From: Amblyomma americanum
Taxonomy: Eukaryota; Arthropoda; Arachnida; Ixodida; Ixodidae
Reading direction: 5' to 3'
Length of the DNA: 64,000 bases
Assembly (NCBI RefSeq): GCF_052857255.1
Contig: NC_135504.1
Coordinates: 135,520,929-135,584,928, forward strand
Shown: one piece after another, positions 9,975 to 22,290 of the stretch
Numbering within the stretch: position 1 is the stretch's first letter
Layout: each line of letters opens with the position of its first letter
Translations under genes and position numbers: made by a program
The notes under the pieces: generated by a model
What the model saw: the letters and a program-made list of their open reading frames with translations, nothing else
Databases searched by the model: none
Told to the model about the DNA's origin: nothing

Positions 9975-11510
9975 TCATCATCATTCATCAGCAGCCTGAC
10001 TACACCCACTGCAGGGCGAATGCTTCTCCCACACCTCTCCCATCAACCCTGTCGTTTGACAGCTGTGCTCACCGTATCCCTACGATCATCTTAGTCTCAT
10101 CCGCTCAATTAACTCTTGGCCGCACTCTGCTACGTGTGCCTTCCCTTGGAATTCACTCCGTTACCCTTAAGAGCCATGCAGCGGTTATCTTGCCTTCTCA
10201 TTACATGCATTGCCTAAGCCCACTTTTTCCTCGTCATTTCGACTAGGATGCGATTAACCGGCGTTTGTTCCCTCATCCGCACAGCCCTCTTCCGGTCTCT
10301 TAACGTCACACCAACCATTTTTCTTCCCATAGCTCGCATCGTTGTCCTTAAATTAAACTGAACGCTTTTCGCGAGGCTCCTCGCTTCTGCCCCATAGGTG
10401 AGTGCCGGTAAGATACAAGTGTTGTATACATTTCTCGTGAGGGATAGTGGTAACCTGCTATTGATGGTCTGAGAGAACCTGCCATATGCGCTCTACCCCA
10501 TTCTTATCCTTCTAGTTATTTCCCTCTCATGATCCGAATCAGCTGTCACTGCCTACCCTATTCTTTTACCAATTTCATCACCTCGATCTCAATTGTGAAC
10601 TGCTGCTCTTTTGCTAGACTGTTGAACATTACTTTCGTTCTCTGCATGTTAAATATAGACCCATTCTTCTGCTCTGCGTATCTAACTCATGGATCTTGCT
10701 TTGCAGTTCATCTCCTGAGTGACTGAGCTAGTCAATGCCATCAGCGAATCACAGAATCTTTACATACTCTCCATAAACCCTTAACCCCAACTGTTCCCAA
10801 TTGAGGCCTCGGATTACCTGCTGTATACAAGCGGTGAGTAACATTGGCCTGATAGTGTCTACCTGCCCGACGCCCTTCCTTACAGGAATTTAATCGCTGA
10901 CTTTATGGGGGACCCTATTATCTGTGCAGTTGCTATAGATATCATCCAGTATTTTCAGATAAGGCTCTTCTACACCTGATTTAGCAATGCCTGAATATAT
11001 TAGCGATTACCTAAAAAAATACCGTTTAGTCTGCGGAGAGTAGGCTTGTCGGCCTCTAATTTCTCAAGTCCTTGGCGTCTGCTTTCTCCTGAAGTAAGAT
11101 AATGTTAGCGTTTCTTCGAAGCTTCTGGTACGCTCGAGGTCGCAAGGCATTGCGGATAAAGAGTGGCTAATTTCTTATGCACATCTCCCCTCCATCCTTC
11201 AGCAGATCTGCTGTTACCTTATCCTCACCAGATGCTTTGCTCCCTTGCATTTCTCCTGTGGCTTTCTTTACTTCCTCACTCGTTACTGACGGGATGGCGC
11301 ATTGCTGTGAGCTACTGTCTTTCTTATTAACGTTCTGGTTACATTGGCTGCTGTGCAGATATCTGTAGAACTCCTTGGGTACGTTGTACATATTGCTAAG
11401 GACATTGCTCTACTTGTCTCTTTACGCATACATCTGGTTTTTACCTATGCCGAGTTTCCTCTTCACCGCACCACTGGTGAGTTTTCTCCAAACAGTCATT
11501 ATGTCTAGCC
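9975..11510 (-). mobile_element. 5'-truncated RTE-type LINE (antisense)
   Basis: The minus strand holds the 3' part of an RTE-like reverse transcriptase, broken by stops. At 11391-11167 the frame includes VKKATGEMQGSKASGEDKV and TADLLKDGG, the usual RT start region of RTE elements. Later frames contain YNTCILPALTYGAEA and TPVNRILVEM-like stretches of the post-RT region. The left end carries short ATG/ATC triplet repeats (CATCATCATCATT), the simple-repeat tail typical of RTE. The endonuclease half is missing, so this is a dead 5'-truncated copy. The right boundary is approximate. Confidence 0.75.
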
Positions 11511-14500
11511 TGGTCATCGGTACAGTGTATTTAAGTACAAATCAAGGTGCCGTCCGCGTAACGCCGCATTGTTACCCCCGAGTGAAAGCCAATATTGATA
11601 TCGGAGATACACATAGATTTTGAGAGGAATGGGGACCTACCGACGTGTAGAACGCACTTGAGACACGTGAAAGTTGTAAGCTGAGCGCTTAGAACCTTCT
11701 CCGTGAATGTAGGCAACAAAGAATTGTTGAAATCGGTGATCGCACGAGGGGTGTATAAATTCTTCAATAAATATTTCCATCCAAAATTCGGTACGAGCGA
11801 ACTAGAGTGATGGCGGCGAGTGGACTTGACGAAAAATTTTCAGCTAAGGTAATTGATCACTTGCCAGTTTTTGACTCAGTAGAAAGAAAATAAATTGCAG
11901 AAGTAAATATTTCCTTCGCTGTTGGACTGATTGGATGCGGTTATAGTGCAATAATTTAGAAGGTCACTTGTAGGAAGAACATTTTGAGTAAATAATTATT
12001 ACAACTTTCCTTTGTACGATTCAAGGACATAACTTTTCACTTAATTATCATAAGAATATTTTAAGTTTAGCTGTTATATTCAGCAGAAGTCTAGAGTCAT
12101 TTTTCCTCTGGAATTTATTGTTCTAGAATGTTCCTGGCGTATTTCTCGTGATTCCTGCCATAAAAGCGGCTTATTCTGTTCACAGAAGCTTGGACAGAAG
12201 TACTTTGCCTGACTCCACATTAGCACATTGGGTGGAATCACAAAAGTATTAACAAACCCTCGTTTTCTGCCTCGAAGCTAAACTGCCCTGTTTAGAAACA
12301 GCCTGTTTTTTTCTCGTTTCTCTGCTCGGAGCTCATTACGCCGGAACTGCATTGTGACAAAACGCACAGAAACAGAAATGACAGGACTGTCGTGCTCAAA
12401 GTTAACTCATGCTTTACAACCGTTTTGCAATTCAGAGCTCAGCTTGTAAAAGTTAAAAAAAAACGGCACATTGGGCCTAAGGATGCTTTCGCTTCATAAA
12501 AGTATACTGCACTTCTGCATGGATCATTTCACATCTTCCTCCAGAGCTTGTTTTGAATCTAGCAAATATATCGCGAAACGCTACGCTCTTGTTACTCGTA
12601 TTCTTATCCTGTTGTGTTACCGCTTTTGTTTCTTGAAACTTTTAGCTTAGGATTTAGCTTCTATCATACCCCACAATGCCCTTGATATTCAGCCAACAGG
12701 AAGCACTGCATTGCGAACTTCCCAGCGTCCAAGCCAGTCGACTGGCAATGCCGTACGTTTCCTTACAACATGACATGAAATTTATTTGAAAGGACACCGT
12801 AATGCAAGTAGAAAGACCCGATCAGCCACCAGGCCTTCGCAAAGCCAACTTAAGTTCACTCAACACATTTTTTTACTGCAGCATTTTCCGCTTCTTGAAA
12901 CTAGCTTTTGTAGAGGGACGGGAAGTGGCGGTGAGTCATATAAATCCACATGACTGCTTACGATCTCCAAGGAGCAAGACTTGGTTGAAAATTCTGTAGT
13001 AAGAGTAAGTTCTTAAGTTGATCATGAAAATGAGGAGCCTGTTTCTCCACACCTGCTTTTCTAAGATTTTCTTTTGTCGACGAGCCCTACGGAACTTTCC
13101 ACAGCAGGAAGCATTTCCACAAAAAGCCAAGAAATCGCACAATTTTTCACTCTGTGCATATGCTTAAAAATAATCCCCATGGCTTAAATGCCAGATTGTT
13201 TCTTTAAGATCGATTGGTTCTTTGGCACACTTTGTCTATTTGCAGTCTTATAAAGTAGAATAAGGTATACGAGCGGGAAAGTAAATTAAACTTGTTAACA
13301 GTACTTTACTAACTGCAATAACGAAGGAGCTCTTCTTTTACGGTGCACTCTTAAAGAAATAATGTAACAACTTAAGGGTATGAAACTCCTGGTGCCAGAA
13401 TTAGATGGTTTTTGGTTTTTTATTTAGTATGTTTTATTCGCACCAAACTAACTGACTGCATATCTTTCCTCACTTCCGTTTCTTGCAACGGGAGCAGATC
13501 ATGCGGTGAAGGCTAGGAGAATGAAGTGAGGCGTGCGCTGTCCAGAGCGCCATGGGCTCATGCTGCATTAGTTCACCGCACTATTTGCGAACAGCGTCTC
13601 TAAGAAAAATTACGCGAAAAGGTGTTAAGTAGCACTGCGAACATTCCTTGAGGAACGAAACCTAGAAGCGGACGTCCTAGGTTTTGTTCCTCAAGGAAAA
13701 CGCAGATATTGCTGGCATGACATAAAAGGGCTTTTAATAGAAATTTAACACGTTAATGATTCACAATAGCGCAGCAAACACTAGACAAAACTAAAAGAGA
13801 AACAAGACAAAACAAGCGCCGACCTCAACTGACGTATATTACGGGAAGGGAAAAATATCCCTTACCTTCTAGTCTCCCTTTTCAGTTTTGTCGAGTGTCT
13901 TCTGCGCTGCAGTGATCACGAACATATACGAAGTCGCCCAATTTTCCTCACTCAACAAAATTTAACGCTCTTTATGCTTGTTCTCATACAATAGGCATTT
14001 AAGCTTGACATACTCGCAAGGAGAGTGCATTACGCTCGCAGTTAAGCTGGACGGGAAAGATTTGGGCGCAAAAGCAAGAACAAGTTCTAAGCCCAACTGA
14101 TTTCTCACGTTTAGAGCAACTTAGCGAAAAGAAAACGATAGGGCAAAGAAGGAAACATAAGAAGTTTCACAGGTGTTACATTGAGGTCTTTTATTCACGC
14201 AAGACACAGTGCTTGCTTATAAAGGGACAAATGGCGCAAATGAATCTAGTGGCATAACAAAGAAAAGACAAACATCGGTTATGCAAGCGCATTATTAGCG
14301 CGATGCATGGAAGAAAAAACACACTCTGCCGATATGCAGATATAGTGAACGGGCGCTTATACCGTGGCCACTGCAGGTAGAGGTTTGTGTTCTATGCATC
14401 TATCAGAAGACGAGTCTTTTCGTTAGCGTTCCTGTCTACAATCTATGCCTCCTCAAAACTTGCCCTGAGCTGATTCCTTCTATCCTGTCTGCATTACCCG

Positions 14501-15770
14501 TACCTTGCGTGCCAATGGCGTTCTATCTGCCCTTCAAAGCCAATCATGGACAACTAGCTCGCCTTTCTAGCCTCCTCTTTAATGTGTATCAGCATACGTT
14601 GGGGGAGACTTCGCCTGAAGGGGTTTCAGATTCTGTGGAGTGTAGATGTTTTACAGCACCATTTCCTTGACTCTTTAGTGATTCTTGAATTGTGTTCTGA
14701 AAACTACTGATGACTGGTTTGCTGTTTAACTGTTCAATACCGCATGAAAGGTTAACCCGTGTTTAGCACCTGAGGGTATTATCCTCTCACAGGAACATCA
14801 GAAAGGGAAGGAAAGGAAACAACTGGAACTGTTTCTCAAAGTACGAGGAAGAAAAAAAGTGGAGTGAATGCGGGTTTTTCAACTCTGGTCAACATGGTGA
14901 GCATTTAAGGCACTGGCTGGCGAGCGTGGGTTCGCGAATTAAGCAGCTGCCGAGGCGCGCAAAATTTGAATTTTTTTTTCACAACGTTGCTGTGAAATCC
15001 GACTACCTGTTAAAAAATTTCAAAAACGATGAATGATAGAATTAACATTTTAGCGTAAACTTCAAAAACTCTTGAATGCTCCGGGTAGCTGAAAATTTGT
15101 AACATGGTTTTCTCAGCGCAAAGCCGGGTGGTTCAACTCTTGTAGCATGAATGCATTTCTTGTGCATTCTGTTTAAGCTCCCCATCAGGGCATTGACTTG
15201 TTGCTGGAATGGGATGCAAGACAGGTGAGCTGCTGGGCTCCCCAATGCTGCAGATAGGCAGTAACATGAAAGTAAACCACGTAAGTGAGGAACAGCAGCA
15301 CATCATCGAGCCTGGCCTGGGTCTTCACCACTGAGGAGCATGAAAGACAACTGCATCGCGTTCTATGCCAAGTACCGTATATGCTGAAGAACACGCAAAA
15401 AAAATAATTGTTTTGCATACAGTTATTTGCTGCCAGCTTACAAGGCGGTTGAGGTTCGTAGTAATTGCCCTCAGGAGTTGCAACTCTAGTCGCCACCGCA
15501 GCGGCCATGCGACTAGCTTGTGTAATCTCTCTGTTCGACTAAAAAGCTTAAATGGTAACTTAACAGATTTTTTGATACGAAGAGCGCAGAAGGGTCGAAT
15601 GTGTGAAGCCTGCACACTTTGACTCCAACGTCATCTTCACCTGAGCTGTTGCATCCACTCATGACCGTGCCAGCGCTGCCCGTGTGAAGTGGCGAAAACC
15701 GACAATAATAACTGTACGTGCATCTACAAAATGATTATTTCTGCGCGCGTTGCATGATCGCATGGTTCGC
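11511..15770. other. Gene-free stretch
   Basis: About 4.2 kb without a recognisable gene. Open frames are short and anonymous. The only structure I can support is the hairpin at 13644-13698. Confidence 0.45.
13644..13698. repeat. Near-perfect 22-bp inverted repeat
   Basis: The arms at 13644-13665 and 13677-13698 begin TTCCTTGAGGAAC and pair over 22 positions with one G.T-type mismatch, around an 11-nt loop. RNA from either strand would fold into a stem about as long as a short miRNA precursor. Confidence 0.75.
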
Positions 15771-15990
15771 AGGGACGGACGGACGGACGGACGGACGGAC
15801 GGACAGACGGATGGATGGATGGATGGATGGATGGATGGATGGATGGATGGATGGATGGATGGATGGATGGATGGATGGATGGATGGATGCATAGATGGAT
15901 GGATGGATGGATGGACGGACGGACGGATGGATGGACGGAAGGACGGATGGACGGATGGATGGACGTATGGACGGACGGACGGACGGATAA
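15771..15990. repeat. GGAT/GGAC tetranucleotide microsatellite
   Basis: A run of GGAC units, then a long run of GGAT, then a mixed GGAT/GGAC end. All frames stay open because the repeat has no stop codons, so the many open frames through it are not genes. Confidence 0.98.
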
Positions 15991-16737
15991 GGCAAAAATC
16001 TTTAAACCGGGTGGCAGCTCACGCCATCTAGCTGTGACACGTAAAATTTCATTCATGCCTCGATTTTGCCTTGAGGTGCGAGCATGGGCGCATTACCAGC
16101 CGCAGCACCAAATCACTCAAATAACAAGCATTTAAAGAGCAACAACACCAAAACAATAAATAAACTTCAGTGTCATGTTTCATGGTAAACCAAACACATT
16201 AAGCTATTAAAAAAACGTAAAAGGTGAAAAATGATTCAAACAGGCTTTCAGGAATGACATGCAGCCAAGACCGGCCATATCGGTAGCGGCTTGGCTAGTT
16301 TGTCTTTAGAGTCCTTCTAAGACATTGAGAAAAGAAACAACTCAGGAGAGGTGGTTACGTCACATTTTTTGTAGCAGCTCCCCACAGCTCCCTGCCCCCC
16401 TCCCTTACTTGGCCGCCATCTCGGCGAGCTTGTGCATACGCAGCAGACGATGCAGCAGACAATAACTCGCAACTAGGTGGCCGTTGTATTTCTTACCCTA
16501 CCTCCAACTTAAAGATGTGTTCTAAACGAGGTGTTGAACAAGACATTTGAGAAATGTTTTCAATATATGTTGTACCATATACGTCTTCCACACGTTTGTA
16601 TATAAGGCGAAACGTGTAGAGTCGTTTGTTGTGGTTTCCAGACATTTCAAAGACATTATGCGTTCCATGGGAGCTGCAGCTGGGTTTCTCCAACTTGCGC
16701 TGACATCATGCAGCATACTTGTTATTTTGCTTATCGC
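15991..16737. other. Gene-free stretch
   Basis: Nothing recognisable apart from ordinary AT-rich sequence. Confidence 0.45.
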
Positions 16738-16815
16738 GGCCACAGAAATGCGGCCGCCGTGGCCGGAATCCAACCCGCAACCTAGAGATTAGTAGCCGAG
16801 CGCCATCGTGCCGGG
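16738..16815 (-). mobile_element. tRNA-like head of a SINE, fragment
   Basis: On the minus strand GGCACGATGGCGCTCGGCTA, then GGTTGCGGGTTGGATTCCGG, gives box A- and box B-like pol III promoter elements followed by a GC-rich SINE junction. The body is missing or diverged. The mismatched stems rule out a working tRNA. Confidence 0.5.
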
Positions 16816-17129
16816 TGTGATTTTGTATCTGCTTTCTGTTATAACGATCCGTCCGAAGTTTATTGTTGCGCAACGTGGTTGAGTGGTTGCACATATTTAT
16901 CGTACTTGATAGAACGGAAGGGAAGCCATTCTTTTTCAGTGCTTTTTGTGTTAGAACAGTACTAACTAACAATTCGAATAAAACTCTGTGCACACATGTG
17001 AAAGAGGAGACTTCTGTTCACTTTCAATAGAAGGACAAACAGATACCAAAAATTATTTCCAACTCGAAAGTTATTTTGTTCTGATTTCTATATTTGTGTA
17101 CAAAGTGTTAAGAAGAACATGCGTTTTTG

Positions 17130-17312
17130 TACGGTGATAATTGTTATGTCCAATTGTATGTGTACTGTCTACATGCATTTTGTAACCGCTGCGGTAGCGC
17201 CCAGTGGGGCCAGGGCCTCGTCAGGAGACTAATTACCTCGTTTTGTCCTGCCCCATGGGCAGTACCATGTTTTGCCCATCCATTTATCAAATAAAACTAA
17301 ATAAAGAAAATA
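17130..17312 (+). mobile_element. LINE 3' end fragment
   Basis: A non-coding stretch with GGGGCCAGGGCCTCGTCAGG ends in AAATAAAACTAAATAAAG, the style of a CR1/Jockey-type LINE 3' UTR and tail. No attached coding frame was found. Confidence 0.35.
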
Positions 17313-17689
17313 ATATTCAAGATTTCACACCAGTCTTTCTGGAGTACAGCGCTTAATAATTGCTGAAGGCATATTACAGAAGCGCCAATCAGGTGTCTGT
17401 TGCCTTAGACTGGGTGCCATTTTCGCCTTGCGTAGCGCGGAGAGTTTCGGGCTAACCACACGCGGTAGCACATCTCTTTAAGGGCAAAATAAAAAGAAAG
17501 AAAAGTAAGCTATTTAGCAAGAAAAACGGCACTGAGACGACTCCAGGACCAGCTCGAAACGGTTCCTTTGAACCTTTCCGGTTCCGGGCAAAATGACCGG
17601 ATTAGGTAGCGGTTAGACAACCTGAACAGATCACACTTCTGGACTTCAATGTATTGATGCACGACACGGTCGAATTCAAGAGGTGTATT

Positions 17690-17707
17690 GGGGGGGGGGG
17701 GGGGGGG
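17690..17707. repeat. Run of 18 G
   Basis: Eighteen G in a row. It could form a G-quadruplex and is a likely site of length error in assembly. Confidence 0.95.
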
Positions 17708-19134
17708 TGGTTCGGTTCTACACACGTTCGCAAACATTTATGGAAGCAACCGAACGCGACTTTAATTTAGCGCAAAACCGCATGCTGCCTGATTCTGATG
17801 TGGCGCTTAGATACCTGAAAAGGTAACCTCCGCGATACTCATCAGGGCAGAGTAGGCTCAACAGTGTCTCTCCCAACGCTCTCAGCCATCGTTAACGCGC
17901 TGCCGTATCTCGCTTTAATCTCCCTGGATTGCTAGCGCCACCTCTATCCTGTCGTGTGAACTTATAGTGCCGCTGCTGAATAAAAACGCTTTAAACGTAA
18001 AGTTTCGTTTCGCGCGCGTTTCGTGACTGCCTTATCTACACGCGTACAACGAAGACGGAGGCTTTGGAGAGCATATTTTGCAAACCAGTGCGAAGAAGCT
18101 CAGCGCTTGTGCTTGAAATCACCTGGCAGTTATACACAGGCTCAATACGTGAGTGATGTGCAGCAGTGCTATTTTTCAACTGTGTTGTGGTACGACCCAT
18201 CATCATCATACAAGTAATACAAGTACTTGCGCAGAGAAATGTCAGCAGTTGCGCGGATCTCATGGTGTCGTGCTGGGCGCTGTAGGTCAGATTTGATCGC
18301 GGCTGTGGCTGGATTTGACGTTTGCCTGCGCTTGGGATAATGTGTTCTGCCTGGCAGCTAGTGCAGTGCTTCATGTTCTTAGATTACGGCGCCGACCCTG
18401 CAATAACTGTGCAGTTCAAATAGATGCAACTTAACTGTCAGAATTGTAGCTGGATATTGAATTTAAAATCGAACTGGTTTATTGAAGACTTCACGTTGGT
18501 TCGGTGGATGTGAAGAGCGTGGACGAATGTAGTGCCGCGCCGTCGTTCAGCCGCTTGTATCTCTCGAAAATGGCCTCGCTCGAAGCTTGGTACTTTCGCA
18601 GCGCGCATTTTCGCAGCGGGCTTCTCGCTCGCCGCTCGCTTGGTTCCGAGGCTTCAAGAGTTGAGGGGTTGGGAGTCCGAATACGGGCGCGCCTCGTAAT
18701 AGCGTTGTCTGTGCGTAGGAGCATGAAATATCCTGGGCCGCGTGTCTCCCAGTGATGGTAGAATGAATCTGTAGCTGATAGAAGCATAAGCGGAGTGTGC
18801 TGGTTAATCACGATATACAAGGTCAGCTCGAGGGCTGCCTGCATTGGCGACAGCAATTACGTATAAACAGGTCACAGTGAGCGATGACCGCATTACATGA
18901 CATAATGATTCACTCAGCAATGTCTTCCGCTGACTTGCCCTGTTAAAACCTGAGCCGCTCCCCCTCTTGGAACCGACGACCACCGAGCTCGTGCTCTCGT
19001 TCTCTTCGTCTTCCTATGTTCGATCTCCGCCTTTAGCTCACGTGCCAACCCTTATCCAGCGCTAGGCATCCGGATTTAAGGGGAAGTGTAAGGTTTTTAT
19101 TTATTTTTTTGCCGTTTACAGGTTTTTATTTTTT
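17708..19134. other. Gene-free stretch
   Basis: No gene seen. The 18491-18856 minus-strand frame is open for 121 codons but has no family resemblance and no clear splice sites. Confidence 0.4.
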
Positions 19135-19440
19135 TGGCCAGTGGTTAGGGTGCTAGACTACTGATCCGGAGTTCCCGGTGTCGAACCTGACCGCGGCGGC
19201 TGCGTTTTTATGGAGGAAAAACGCTAAGGCGCCCGTGTGCTGTGCGATGTCAGTGCACGTTAAAGATCCCCAGGTGGCCGAAATTATTCCGGAGTCCTCC
19301 ACTACGGCACCTCTTTCTTCCTTTCTTCTTTCACTCCCTCCTTTATCCCTCCGTTACGGCGCGGTTCAGGTGTCCAACGATATATGAGACAGATACTGCG
19401 CCATTGCCTTTCCCCCCCAAAACCAATTATTATTATTATT
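19135..19440 (+). mobile_element. Ruka-like SINE, full length
   Basis: The best copy in the window. A tRNA-like head (box A near CAGTGGTTAGGGTGCTAG, box B near GGTGTCGAACCTG) is followed by the core GTGCGATGTCAGTGCACGTT and a 3' region ending in ATTATTATT triplets. The triplet tail suggests LINE-driven copying. Confidence 0.85.
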
Positions 19441-20450
19441 ATTTTCAAAACTGCGACAGATACTTAGGTGCGGTCTGTGAAGGTGGCTTATACAGGGTTA
19501 GCTGTATAGACAAACTCTAAGCTGCGGGACTAACGCGCGTCATCTATAGGCAAGCGGGCGAAGTGGCGGGGATGATCATGTATTCTCGGCGAGGTGCGAG
19601 CAGAGAAATCGAGAAAGTTCGTTACAAAAGCACGAAACGACGCAACGATTGAAGTTTGGTCATTGTAATTCTGATATAACGAAGCGTAACCGTTATTAAA
19701 TTCTGATTCATCATGTGCTGCAACACCTGACAACAGTAAGTTGGATTGACACTCTTAAAGCGCCTCTGAAAATATTTTGTCGGTTTATTTTCAGCAGCTG
19801 TATACGTAGTACTACATCTAGCCTGATTCATCTCTTTAAGTTAAGGACCTACCGAATTACATGTTCTTAAACCTGTTGTAAATTAACATGTCGCTGCAAG
19901 AAAGAAAGCCAAGGTGCATGTGTGGTCGCATTTCATTCCGGCCTGACTGTAGAGCAAGGTGGACATTATGTACGCGAGAGACCTGAACAATTAGACGATT
20001 AATTAATAAAATATAGCCAGTCAAGAGTTTTATTTTAAATTTTGGGTGGAGGGGAAGCAAGTTTATATTACGAAACTGAAGGCCGTCAACATCGAAGGTG
20101 AACCACGTTTTTGAATTCACTTATTCAGTGATAAGGTTCCAAGCGCGACAGGGCACTGATTAAGACAAGGAAGCTGCGGCTTGAAAATACTGACATTGGA
20201 TTTGACGAGACCACTGCCATATACATAAACGAACACGTTCGCCTCACGCTTAAACTGCTCTTGGGAAAGGCTATCAGAAAAAGGAAAGATCACAAATGGA
20301 AGGCTGCAAGGACACAAAATGGAAAAATCCTTGCCCGTAAGACCGATGAAGCGCCGATCACTGAAACCAGACATGAGGATGGGCTTGATAAAATATACTG
20401 AACGCTGTCGATATTTCAGCTTCCTCCTCAAACATTGAATACTTTGAGTT
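19441..20450. other. Gene-free stretch
   Basis: No recognised gene or repeat. Open frames on both strands are short. Confidence 0.4.
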
Positions 20451-20924
20451 GTGTTGCCCCATCATTTTAAACTGCAAAACACCTTGCAAACATCAGTGGG
20501 GCATATCAATGCTCTTTCTGTATCTAATAAGGGGGATCAGATATCTTACTTCCTAGATCAGTTTTCATTTAAATTTAATTACATACTCATGTTTAAAACT
20601 TGGTATCACAGTGACAGTAAAATAGTCGACATTACTGGTTATAACCCGTTTCTTGTAAATCGGTCTCGTGGATGTGGAGGTGTTGTCGCAATCGATTCTA
20701 GGGATAGCCTAACATGCGAAATAATCTCCGATTTCAGCATGTCAACTGATGACTTTGAGCTTATCACTTTGTGTCATTACGATGAAGTTGTTTCCGTCTT
20801 GTACCATCCTCCGCAAATAAATATCAAAGCGTTTCTTAATAAACTTGATGACTTATTGGAATATTCCAGAAGAAACAAGTTTTGTTTACTGGTGGAGGAG
20901 ATTTTATTACTAACGTTTTATTAG
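20451..20924 (+). pseudogene. LINE apurinic-like endonuclease fragment
   Basis: The 157-codon frame starts with INALSVSNKGDQISYFLDQF, then GCGGVVAI about 60 residues later. This matches the start of the exonuclease-endonuclease-phosphatase fold of CR1/Jockey-type LINEs, where the motif is usually 'NARSLxNKxxEI...'. It cuts target DNA in active elements. The usual ETWL is changed to KTWY here, and the catalytic C-terminal part continues in another frame from about 20882. It is a remnant. Confidence 0.65.
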
Positions 20925-21297
20925 ATGTTAGTCATGCAAATATACTTAGAAATATGATTCAAGCTTCGGGCTTCACAATCCTGATCACGTTGCCAAACCT
21001 TATTACAGTTTTAATGAAGCTGCTCTGCCCTTGTCATTCTAATTACCACGAACACATGCACTATTACCAGTGCTGGCGCTATTACAGGTGACATCGGTGA
21101 CCGCTGTCCTCCTTTTATGGCCTGTGCCAAAAACACAAACTTAAGCCCAAAACTCTCAGAATCATTCAGTTTTCAGCATATCTCGAACAACTCGCTCGAG
21201 TCGTTTAAAAACAGCATCAGTACCTGTGACTGGAGCCCTGTGTTTAAGAAAACTAAAGTTGAGGAAACCTACTCAAATTAAATAGAAATATTTACGA

Positions 21298-21512
21298 GAG
21301 TGCATAATAATATTAATAATATTAAAATAATAATAATAATTTGTTTTCGGGGAAAGGAAATGGCGCATTATCTGTCTCATATATCGTTGGACACCTGAAC
21401 CGTACCGTAAGGAGAGGCATAATGGAGAGAGTGAAAGAATAAAGGAAGAAAGAGGTGCCGTAGTCGAGGCCTCCGAAATAATTTCGACCATCGGGGATGT
21501 TTAACGTACACA
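21298..21512 (-). mobile_element. Ruka-like SINE, truncated, left partner of inverted pair
   Basis: The minus-strand body of the SINE (GGTGCCGTAGTCGAGGCC, then AATAATTTCGACCA) is preceded by an AT-triplet tail at 21307-21341. It stops before the tRNA-like head, next to the oppositely oriented copy. Confidence 0.75.
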
Positions 21513-21525
21513 TTTCCTAATAAGA

Positions 21526-21725
21526 GCCCGTGTGCTGTGTGATGTCAGTGCATGTTAAAGATCCCCAGGTGGTCGAAATTATTCCGGAGCCCTCCACTAT
21601 GGCACCTCTCTGTTCCTTTCTTCTTGCACTCCCTCATTTATCTCTTGCCTTACATATCGATTCAGGTGTCCAATTATATACGAGACAGATACTGCGCCTT
21701 TTCCTTTCCCTAAAAACCAATTATT
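21526..21725 (+). mobile_element. Ruka-like SINE, truncated, right partner of inverted pair
   Basis: The plus-strand copy starts in the core (GCCCGTGTGCTGTGTGATGT), lacks the tRNA-like head and ends near AAAACCAATTATTTG. With the left partner it makes an inverted repeat of about 200-bp arms with a spacer of roughly 13 bp. Confidence 0.75.
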
Positions 21726-22276
21726 TGTTTACAATAAGACGTTCTAAAAAAGCGAAGAAACCTTGGGTGACAGGCGCGCATCTGAAACAAATAAAAAACG
21801 AAAACCGTGTGCACTTTCGTTTTTTTCGTACACGGACAGAGGAAAGCCTTAAATAATTTAAAACCTTTGGAAATAACCTAAATACTACGCTTAGACAGGC
21901 AAAGAAAGCTTGTTGCGAGCATCTTTTTCTAGACATAGGCAAAAAACGGCCAGATAATATTTGGAAAACTCGGCAGAGGTAAAGGCACTCGGCAGAGGTA
22001 AAGGTGATTCGTCTCCAGAAACTTTAACAGTTAACGGTGCCGACATAAGTCGTGAAGCTCTTCCTGATCAATTTAATCACCACGTTACCAATGTCGCAAA
22101 TAGTACCAAATACAGCTTAACAGCATTTCCCGAAATGAGCATCAGTACCCCTGAAACCATCTTCCTTCGCCCGAACGACGAAACTAAAGTACACAGATGA
22201 TTTCTATGCTTAAAAAACAGCAACGCCCTTGATTACGACAACATACGAATATAGCCAATAAAGTACGCGACATAAT

Positions 22277-22290
22277 TTTTAAGTCCAGTA
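22277..22290. repeat. 14-bp target site duplication, left copy
   Basis: TTTTAAGTCCAGTA recurs exactly at 23451-23464 and brackets the I-like LINE fragment. Confidence 0.9.

Noticed and set aside
15724..16135. Long open frames coding Ser-Ile-His-Pro or Met-Asp-Gly-Trp repeats
   Set aside because: They are translations of the GGAT/GGAC microsatellite, which has no stop codons in any frame.
16738..16815. Possible tRNA gene on the minus strand
   Set aside because: The acceptor and anticodon stems are mismatched, and the sequence continues into a SINE-like GC-rich junction.
18491..18856. 121-codon minus-strand frame as a gene
   Set aside because: Basic, anonymous translation, no splice sites and no family resemblance.
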